From the NCBI GenBank assembly GCA_947044365.1, contig OX345642.1, positions 6,053,507 through 6,117,506 of the forward strand: a stretch of 64,000 nucleotides of DNA, written 5' to 3'. Shown here piece after piece: positions 54,960-64,000 of the stretch. Origin of the DNA: Petrosia ficiformis. Lineage: Eukaryota; Porifera; Demospongiae; Haplosclerida; Petrosiidae. The position numbers and the translations under genes were made by a program. The notes below the pieces were generated by a model. That model had not been told where the DNA came from. It saw only the letters and a program-made list of their open reading frames with translations, and did no database searches. Each line of letters begins with the position of its first letter. The stretch's first letter is position 1.

Positions 54960-57900
54960 ATGTCAAACTTCCCACAACCAAGTAAACCAACTGTACTTGA
55001 CCAATCGTCCAATCGTCGTAGTTGCTCACCAACCAGATCCAATCGTCGTAGTCGCTCGCCTACCAGATCCAATCGTCGTAGTCGCTCACCGACCAGATCC
55101 AATCGTCGTAGTCGCTCACCGACCAGATCCAATCGTCATACTCACTCACCAACCAGATCCAATCGTCATAGTCACCGACCAACCAGATCCAATCATCATA
55201 GTCGCTCACCAACCAGAATCATATCACACATACCAACAGCAAGTAGACCAACTGTGAAGGAATTAGACCCAGAACTAAAACGTTTAGTGCGATGGAAAAG
55301 CTTTGCTATTCAATTACCTACAATAGAACTATCAGATGTTGTAGAAATTGAGCAAAATCATCGAGGAAACATAGCAGATCAGAGATTGGCTGTTTATGGG
55401 ACATGGTTAGGCAAGTGTGTTAATGCTTCCTGGCTAGATGTGATAACAGCTCTTGAAACAATCGGTGAAAATGTACTCGCAGAACATCTAAAAGTGAAAT
55501 GTGGTCTTGTCCTTCCTCATAGCTCAATCAGCCGCAGGGACACTATTCCTTAAACTCCACTCCTTCCAAACTCTTCACCTGACTCTTTTCAGGATATTCT
55601 TGTACCTTCAGAAGTTAAAGTAATAAAAGATTTAGAATGGCTGAACAAATGTTTTGGTGACTTAGCAGCAGATCTACGAACAGAGATTGACAGATTAGTA
55701 GAATCAGACACAGCTCTTTTACGTAAGATAGCAATTCGTATCGAAGAGGAAGATAGCCATACAATTGAAGCATTAACAGCTGTAAAAACAACAGATGAGC
55801 TGTTTCAGTTAATTCGTCCACACTATAATTTCTTAGATATTGATCTGCTGGAAACAATTGCAGAATATTTGAATTGTGAACATTTCACTTCAAAAATAAA
55901 GGAACATAACGAGAGTGTTGAAATATTTAAATCCACTACTCCAGTTGAAAGCCTAAGAAATAGTATCATACCTTATGTCTCTATGCCAAATTCTTCCAAT
56001 CCTCGTAGTATTGTAATTATTAAGCTACAGAAACCATGGAGAAAACGTTCTATAAAATTAGTGGAAAGATTAGCAGAAAGTCTTTTTCCTGGTAACAGTC
56101 GTACGTTTGAGTGGTTCAGAGTGATGATTGGATCGGTGTACATAATTTTTTTAGTTCCAGAAGAGAAAACTGAATCTCTTGTTGCCACAAGTCGTCAAAA
56201 GCTTCAGTTCATGAGACAAATGGGGATCATTAGTCTACAGATCGGTAGTACTCGTGTTCTCAATGAAGATGAAAACAAAAGCTTTAGTTTTGATTCAGCT
56301 CTTCTAGAAGCATCACAATTAGGTAATAATGAAGCTATTCAGTTTCTGGTAGACTTAGGAGATGGCAATAATATCTCAAGCAACACAGTAGTGCCTCAAG
56401 CTAGACATGAAGAGTTTGTACAAGAGAAGCTAGCATCCATTTTCATGGGTGCAATCAAACAAAACAATTTGAGAGTCGTTACAGAGCTTATGAATAAGGT
56501 TTCTGTTATTGATATACAATTAGGAGTGACAGCAGCATGTAGACTAGGGTATTCAACTATCATTAGTCTGTTAATAAAACATTTACATATTTCTTCACAT
56601 GTGTTCGATTTCTTTATTGCCTCTCTCAATGAAGATACCACTTCATTGAAACAACAGCTTACCCAGTCTGGTATTAATCCTAATACCACATTAATATCTG
56701 ATATTACACCTCTCATGATAGCATCATCATGTGGACATATCGAAGTATTAGAATGTCTTCTACAAGCTGAAGCTGATGTTAATAGTAAGGATGAAGATGG
56801 TTATACACCATTAGCATATGCTATTACAGGTAGTAAATCATTAACAGTAGTACAACGACTTCTTCAATCTGGAGCTAATCCACTAGAAGGTATTCCCATT
56901 ATAGAGAAAGCCAAAAAGGAGAATGGAACAGAGGAAATCGTTAATCTTCTCCTCAAATACTCAGCACTTCAGTTACACAAAGATTATGAACAGTTACCTG
57001 AGAAAGTGAAAAAATCCATTAATGATCAGATTGAAGAGAAGAAACTAACCATTTTACAAGTTGCAGAGAAAATTGAAACACATTTTGAAGTTACTAGTTT
57101 AACAAAAGCACAAAATGCACACGAATTATTTAACAAGTTACAACCGTATTACTCCTTCCTGAGTTGTGATATCTTAGTCGATATTACAAGAGAGTTTATT
57201 GGAGGTGAGATTGAGAATGAGTTAGAGGGATACTTGGTAATGATGAGAAAGTTCCAGAAATCAGTTAAAATAAAACATTTGAAAGAGGTAATGTCACTTG
57301 TTCCAATACAGCACGACACATCGGATACTTGTGATGTCAATATTCAACTTAATGGAGAATGGGAAGAAGGAACACTTGAAAACCTTCAACAGTTACTCGA
57401 ACACATGTTCCATAATAAACAACATCTTCTTAATCACATGACTTTCTATGAAAGAGATTCACTTTGTATTACGTTCACAATTCCTACTTCACAATCAGAT
57501 GACATTGCTGATGAAGTAAAGAGAAGTAAAGAGTTTATAGAGTGTGTTGGAGTATCCAGAGTGTCTGTGGGAGATGTTGATGTGAGTAAAACTGAGGATT
57601 CCAAATTCAGCTTTAGTTCTGGTCTGTTGACAGCCGCTGGAAATGGTATTAACAAAGCAGTCCAGTATCTAGTAGAAATGGGTGTTAATATTGATAATGT
57701 TAATTCTAGTGGAATGACAGCACTAATGCTAGCAAGTAAAGCTGGTCATAAAAAGATTGTAGAAACACTATTATCAATGTGGGCTAGTGGTAGTTGTCAG
57801 TATCATGGACAAACTGCAGTAAGAACAGATACTGTATCACTACCACATACAGATATTGACCAGAAATCAATGGCTGCTAAGAAAGATGAAACAGCAACAG

Positions 57901-59909
57901 TAGAGACACTAGTAACACATTACAATTGTGATCCTGATAAACAAGATAATAATGGACTGACAGCCCTGCACCATGGCAGTCAGGGTGGTCATTCAAACGT
58001 GGTTGAAAAACTACTCAAGGGAGGTGCTCATCCAAATATTCGGACGGCAGATGGAGCAACAGCCCTGATGTCTGCCAGTGAGAATGGTCACTCCGAGGTG
58101 GTTCAAATACTACTTGAGGAAAGTGCTGATCCAAACATGCAGAAAAAAGATGGACGAACAGCCCTGATATATGCCAGTGAGAATGGTCACTCCGAGGTAG
58201 TTCAAATACTACTTGAGGGAAGTGCTGATCCAAACATGCAGAAGAAAGATGGACGAACAGCCCTGATATATGCCAGTGAGAATGGTCACTCCGAGGTAGT
58301 TCAAATACTACTCAAGGGAGGTGCTGATACAAATATTCAGAAGAAAGATGGACAGACAGCCTTCATGTCTGCCAGTGAGAATGGTCACTCCGAGGTGATT
58401 CAAATACTACTCAAGGGAGGTGCTGATACAAATATTCAGACGGCAGATGGAGCAACAGCCCTGATGTCTGCCAGTGAGAATGGTCACTCCAAGGTTGTTC
58501 AAATACTACTGAAGGGAGGGGCTGATCCAAACATGCAGAAGGAAGAGGGACAGACAGCCCTGATGTCTGCCAGTGAGAATGGTCACTCCGAGGTGATTCA
58601 AATACTACTCAAGGGAGGGGCTGATCCAAATATTCAGAAGAAAGATGGACAGACAGCCCTCATGTACGCCAGTCACAATGGACACTCCGAGATGGTTCAA
58701 ATATTACTCAAGGGAGGTGCTGATCCAAACATTCAGGAGGAATATCGATGGACAGCCCTGATGTACGCTAGTCACAATGGTCACTCCGAGCTGGTTCAAA
58801 TATTACTCAAAGGTGGTGCTGATCCAAATATTCAGAAGTATGATGGACAGACAGCCGTGATATCTGCCAGTCAGAATGGTCACTCCGAGGTGGTTCAAAT
58901 ACTACTCAAGGGAGGTGCTGATCCAAATATTTGGAAGGAAAGTGGATGGACAGCTTTGATGTCTGCCAGTGAAAACAGTCACTCCAAAGTGGTTCAAATA
59001 CTACTCAAGGGAAGTGCTGATCCAAATATTCACATGGAAGATGGATCAACAGCCCTTACACTTGCTAGTGAGACTGGTTGTTCCAAGGTGGTTCAAATAC
59101 TACTCAAGGGAGGTGCTGATCCAAGTATTCAGAAGAAAGATGGAGTGACAGCCCTGATGTCTGCCAGTACATATGGTTACACCGAGGTGGTTCAAATACT
59201 GCTTGAGGGAGGTGCTGACCCAAATATTCAGAAGAAAGATGGACTGACATCCCTGATGTCTGCCAGCATGTATGGTCACTCTGAGGTAGTTCAAATACTA
59301 TTCGATGGAGGTGCTGATGCAAATATTCAAAAGAAAGATGTCTGCCAGCCCTGATGTCTGCCAGTGGGATTGGTCACTCTGAGGTGGTTCAAATACTACT
59401 CCAGGGAGGTGCTTATCCAAATATTCAGAAGAAAGATGGACTGACAGCCTTGATGTTTGCCAGTATGTATGGTCACTTAGAGGTGGTTCAAATACTACTT
59501 GACAGAGGTGCTGATCCAAATATTCAGACAAAAGATGGATTGACAGCCCTGGTGTCTGCCAGTGAGAATCGTCGCTCAGAGGTGGTTAAAATTTTACTCA
59601 AGCATGGTGCTGATCCAAATATTCAGATGAAAAATGGTGCAACATCCCTGATGTCTGCCAGTAAGAATGGTCGCTCAAAGGTGGTTCGGTTACTACTCAA
59701 GCGAGGTGCTGATCCAAATATTCAGCAAATAGAAGGAAAAACAGCCTTAATGTTAGCAAGTGCGAATGGTCATTTACAAGTGGTTGAAATACTACTCGAG
59801 GGAGGTGCTGATCCCAAATAAAACAAAACGAAAATACAAGGCACTGACATTTGCAATTATGAATGGTCATTCAGGAGTCGTTGAATTATTGAAAACCCAT
59901 GGATTGTAG
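54960..59909 (+). pseudogene. gene 6: paralogue with one nonsense codon and two late frame breaks
   Basis: ATG 54960. By codon: SNRRSRSPTR repeats 16-88; Death domain 95-181 (LVRWKSFAIQL, ASWLDVITALETI); then TAA at 55551-55553 where gene 2 has CAA. The same frame is otherwise open to 59354 with module A, ANK (a few residues shorter, GANPLEGIP), module B and 14 ANK repeats. A one-base loss near 59341 (GATGTCTGCC where GATGGACTGAC is expected) gives a stop at 59352. The array goes on in the next frame (59354-59821, five repeats), until a 2-bp loss near 59817 makes a stop before the cap. The ancestral stop is TAG 59907-59909. The promoter is intact, so a 197-residue SR plus Death-domain protein could be made. 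It may be a polymorphic null allele. Confidence 0.82.
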
Positions 59910-60107
59910 GTAGTAGTACTGGAAGGTGTGGACACTAATATTGAAGTGGAACCTCTATAATATGTTTTATTATTTTTGTCATTTTGTTTCTTTTTAGTTT
60001 TTATATCAATTATTGTAATAATTGTACTTATAGAGTATCATATTAATTATTATCTATTGAATCCTTGTCAAGTGTGTGCGGAATCAAGGGTTACTGTAAT
60101 GTTGGTC

Positions 60108-60200
60108 TCATTCCCACATAATGTGGGGATGATACTAGTTACCCTTGTGTTCAACACAAGGGTAACTAGAGACACCAACACAATGTGTTGGTGTCTCTAA
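60108..60200. repeat. three successive perfect inverted repeats
   Basis: CCCACAT-A-ATGTGGG at about 60113-60127; a 35-bp palindrome 60135-60169 with 17-bp arms (CTAGTTACCCTTGTGTT); a 31-bp palindrome 60168-60198 with 15-bp arms (AGAGACACCAACACA). The last two overlap. No loop longer than one base. Confidence 0.9.
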
Positions 60201-60954
60201 TTTATAATAGATTAGGACTTCATTTGAAAATCATGGCAAAATAACATGACACTCACTGACAATTGTTGTTTGATGACCTTGACTGTACTTCTGGTAGACT
60301 AAGTAAAACATCATTATATGTAGTTATCCCATGCTGGTAGATGATTGAACATAGATGTGATTAGTGAACCTCTACTTCAAATGTAGTGATGTGCAAGTTA
60401 TAGCAGTTCACATCTAATCAAGACATTCTTGTAACCATTGTTTTCCAGCATGTCCAATTGCCTTGCTTACACCATGGATACTAGAGTGTTATAGTACCCA
60501 TACTTATGCAACAACTGGAGTAGGGAGCATGCTGTGGAAAATTAAAATTTTAAATACTGTATGATTGATCCTGGTAGTCAAATCAATCTTCAAAATCCAG
60601 ATGGGGAAAACTCAAGCTGAGGGTGGAAATCCCATCCCCTGTATAGAACCCTGCTTTGTAATATAATTACGTATTTGTAATGAAAGATTCGATACTCTTA
60701 ATTCTAATGATTGTCTTATTCTTCCTGTTTTCCAGGTTCTCGCCACTGAATATGGTGAGTTAATGAGAGAGAGAGAGAGAAATCCACAGTCAGATGATTC
60801 ACTGAGGTTAACTATCTTTCATCCATTTATTCATCTATCAACCCATCCACCTATCTTGTAGTTGATCAAATAATGGAGGGAGATTTGGAGATGAATGATA
60901 GTGATAATACATTCACAGTTAATTTTAAAGACCAGAGTAAGTTAACCAGTGTAT
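60201..60954. other. 3' spacer downstream of gene 6
   Basis: Shares TAAAACATCATTATATGTAGTTA and later blocks with the flanks of genes 3 and 4, but lacks the KDZ-like remnant. No gene recognised. Confidence 0.55.
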
Positions 60955-61604
60955 AATAATGTACATATGTATACGTAGTAGAGCTATGTATATGTGCATG
61001 TAATAGTGTTATGTATATGTACATGTACATGTAGTAGAGTTATGTATATGTACATGTAATAGTGTTATGTATATGTACATGTAGTTGTGTTATGTATATG
61101 TACATGTACATGTAGTAGAGTTATGTATAATTATGTACATGTAATAGTGTTATGTATATGTACATGTATGCACACACGTAGTAGAGTTATGTATATGTAC
61201 TTGTAGTGGTGTTATGTATATGTACATGTAGTGGTGTTATGTATTATGTATATGTACATCCAGTTGTGTTATGTGTATGTACATGTACTTGTAGTGGTGT
61301 TATGTATATGTACATGTAGTGGTGTTATGTATTATGTATATCTTTGCACACAAGTAGTAGAGTTATGTATATGTACTTGTAGTGGTGTTATGTATATGTA
61401 CATGTAGTTGTGTTATGTATGTACATGTAGTTGTGTTATGTATATATATGTACATGTAGATGTAGTAGGGTTATGTATATGTACATGTAGTGGTGTTATG
61501 TATTATGTATATGTACATGTAGTTGTGTTATGTATATATATGTACATATAGTTGTAGTAAAGTTATGTATATGTACATGTAGTAGAGTTCTGTATATGTA
61601 CATG
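60955..61604. repeat. minisatellite, longest array of the GTACATGTAGTAGTG family
   Basis: About 650 bp of irregular units (GTAGTAGAGTTATGTATATGT, GTAGTGGTGTTATG). It continues at 61785-61860 after the MITE, and a smaller array lies at 62375-62530. Confidence 0.9.
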
Positions 61605-61606
61605 TA

Positions 61607-61782
61607 CAGTGAAACCCCTCTACTCAGGACACCCTGAAATGAGGACACCTCTGTATTAAAGACAGTTAAAACTGTCCCAAACTATGGTTTATAATATAAA
61701 TTCACCCCTGAAATGAGGACACCTCTGTAATCAGAACACTTTTATTTGTCCCAAGGGTGTCTGGAATAGAGGGGTTTCACTG
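61607..61782. mobile_element. 176-bp MITE inserted in minisatellite
   Basis: Termini CAGTGAAACCCCTCTA and TAGAGGGGTTTCACTG are exact complements, flanked by TA on both sides. It contains two copies of CTGAAATGAGGACACCTCTGTA. TA duplications and CAGTG ends fit the Tc1/mariner-pogo group. The same minisatellite continues on both sides. Confidence 0.92.
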
Positions 61783-61859
61783 TAGTTGTGTTATGTTTAT
61801 GTACGTGTACATGTAGTAGAGTTATGTATATGTACATGTAGTTGTGTTATGTATATTGA

Positions 61860-64000
61860 TATGTAGTAATGTTTACCCAAGATCTTATGATGGTAGAGAA
61901 AAAATACGCTGGATTCACATGGCCAATAAAGGGTGTGTCAGTTCATAGTACATAATAACACGACCAATTCCTACTACTGGGTTTAGAACAAGATCAAGAG
62001 ATCATCCACACTGCTGTTGTTTTAGTACTCTTACTGACTGGATACAGTATTATAGCTCTGACTACACTGTAAAAATGTAATTATTAAAATAACTTGGTTG
62101 GTTAGTACAGTTATAAGGAATAGTAAATTAATTGGACATGTAGGTTGTTATGACTGCATGGTGACATACATGTAATTATAATCCAATAATATTTCCTTTT
62201 CCTGTCTATTAGATGTACAAAGAAGCAGAATAAATATTTTAATTAATTCATTTTGATTTCCAAACCTTCTTTGTGCATCTAATACGAGATATTAGACATG
62301 ATAATTGATTATAATTGGTGTAGATATCTTTCACGTATTTTAATATAATTAGTATAAAGTAGCTATGGTGTTAGATATTATGTATGTATATGTACATGTA
62401 GTTGTGTATATGTACATGTATACATAGTAGAGTTATGCATATGTACATGTAGTTGTGTTATGTATATGTACATGCACACGTACACATAGTAAAGTTATGT
62501 ATATGTTCATGTAGTTGTATTATGTACAGTACTAGTGATATGTAGTAATGTTTACCTAGGCTCTTAAGATGGTGGAGAAAAAATGCGCTGGATTAAACTG
62601 TTTGTTTATGTGGTAGTTGACGTACAAAACAACACATGATCATGTCAGTTCATAGTACATAAAAACACAACCAATTTCTATTTCTGGTTTAGAACAAGAT
62701 CAGGAGATCCATGTTGAAACATAAGATTGCTCTATTCTTCTACATAGTTCACGAAAAATTAATGAATACAAAATGTGGAAGAATCGTTGCTTTTGTATCA
62801 AATGAGTACCTCTCCCGACTAAATATCTGTCTTGTTTAGACATTGGGATGAAGGGTACTGGAACTTTAATAAATTAAATGCCTGGATGTGTCACCATCCA
62901 TACTGCTGTTGGTTTGGTACTCTTACTGACTGGATACAGTATTATAGCCCTGACTACACTGTAAAATTAAAATCATTAAATAACCAATTTATGCATATGT
63001 ACATGTACATGTAGTTGTGTTATGTACAGTTGCAAGGAATAGTGGAAATATTACTTTAATTGGTCGTGTAGGTTGTTTTGACTGTGACATACATGTAATT
63101 ATAATCAATTAATATTTCCTTATCCTGTCTATTAGATGTACAAAGAAGCAGAATAAATATTTTAATTAAATCTTTTTAGGTTTCCAAACCATCTTTGTGC
63201 ATCTAATATGAGATATTAGACATGATAATTGATTATAATTGGTATAGATATCTTTTACATATTTTAATATAATTAGTACATAGTAGTTATGGTGTTAGAT
63301 ATATGTATACTGAACAACCAACTAATTATTGCAACTGCACTAACCAATATTTGTGTATTTTAACAATTCTATTTTGGAGTATACCAGTGTCTTTCTTCTT
63401 TAGCTTTGTCATATCAGAATTAACTTACTAGATAGGTAGTAGCAATAACAAAAGTAGACTTGACACTAAAACAACACGACATGTGGCAAATGTTATTATT
63501 TAACAAACTGAATGACTGGTTGACTTTTGGAAAGCCAACAGGTAATCTTTGCTGAATTTCTAGAGACAGTAAAAACTGACTTTAGGTCATTTCCTTTGAA
63601 CACCTTCAATGAACACTTTTTAAAGACAGAAACACATTGCAAATTATTTCTGTTCCTTCAACAAGGAATCGAAAGAATCATTCATTTGCTAATTATAGTC
63701 GCTAGTCCAACTCTTAATCTGAGATCAGGAAAAATATGACTATAACAGAGTGAAGCCAAGGCAAGCTCAACATTGCACTTGAACAAAAGGTTGTTGTATG
63801 TTTCTTACCAAAATGTAAGGCATGGAGGCATTTTGTGATTATTTGTAGATATATAGTGAGTGTGGTAAAGGAGTACATGTCCGAGGTAGGGCCAAACCAC
63901 TTATGCATACATTGTTTTGTTTGATCTGTTATATTGTCTGTGATTTAAATAAAAGCCAGCAATTAAAAGACATCATGAATATATAATTGGAACACGTTTT
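61860..64000. other. duplicated spacer leading towards a probable next gene
   Basis: Two successive copies of the spacer block (61865-62380 and 62540-63330), each with a foldback element (62209-62284, 63132-63209), followed by the 5' spacer block (63400-63790) that precedes the promoter in genes 2, 4 and 6. After 63790 the sequence diverges, and no CArG or TATA arrangement is reached before the window ends. No gene in this stretch. Confidence 0.55.

Noticed and set aside
1..64000. Bacterial symbiont origin of the ankyrin-rich DNA
   Set aside because: Spliceosomal introns with matching phases, TATA promoters, Death and ZU5 domains, and gypsy remnants point to an animal genome.

Overview
This is a eukaryotic genomic window, very probably from a demosponge; the gene style resembles Amphimedon queenslandica, which is an inference because no search was run. 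It is AT-rich. It has short GT-AG introns, TATA-box promoters and many small inverted-repeat elements. Its proteins combine a Death domain, long arrays of nearly identical 33-residue ankyrin (ANK) repeats and, in one case, a ZU5-type domain. It does not look like bacterial symbiont DNA.

The window is a head-to-tail array on the + strand of seven paralogues of one gene family. They are: the 3' end of one gene (2-592); gene 1 (7692-12824); gene 2 (eight coding exons, 16180-23143); gene 3 (24805-28373, a clear pseudogene); gene 4 (33894-40457, 2187 aa); gene 5 (43691-47471, two frame breaks near its 5' end); and gene 6 (54960-59909, one nonsense codon early and two frame breaks near its 3' end). 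The shared plan is: serine/arginine-rich decapeptide repeats, Death domain, an unnamed helical plus alpha/beta module, ANK, a second copy of that module, then more ANK. Gene 1 adds a second Death domain. Gene 2 alone continues into a coiled coil, a ZU5-type domain, a UPA-like region and a CARD-like helical end. The combination suggests cytoplasmic scaffold or receptor proteins of death-fold (apoptosis or innate immune) signalling; this is inferred from domains only.

The five genes whose start lies in the window share one 5' arrangement: a CArg-type box matching CC(A/T)6GG, a KLF/RUNX-like GGGTGTGGT, two perfect MEF2-type sites (YTAWWWWTAR), a TATA box about 30 bp before a TCAGTTG initiator-like site (the TATA box is lost in genes 1 and 5), and a 5'UTR intron of about 50 bp ending just before the ATG. 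Gene 3 has lost the whole promoter and start.

The spacers between genes are copies of one another, so the duplicated unit was larger than the gene. They carry broken exons of a site-1-protease-like (MBTPS1/subtilase) gene, minisatellites built on GTACATGTAGTAGTG, conserved foldback elements, and remnants of transposons. The transposons are a Ty3/gypsy pol gene split over two places (integrase at 1060-1500, RT plus RNase H at 47480-48555), a KDZ-like transposase fragment in two spacers, and several MITEs with clear terminal inverted repeats. No tRNA, rRNA or CRISPR was seen.
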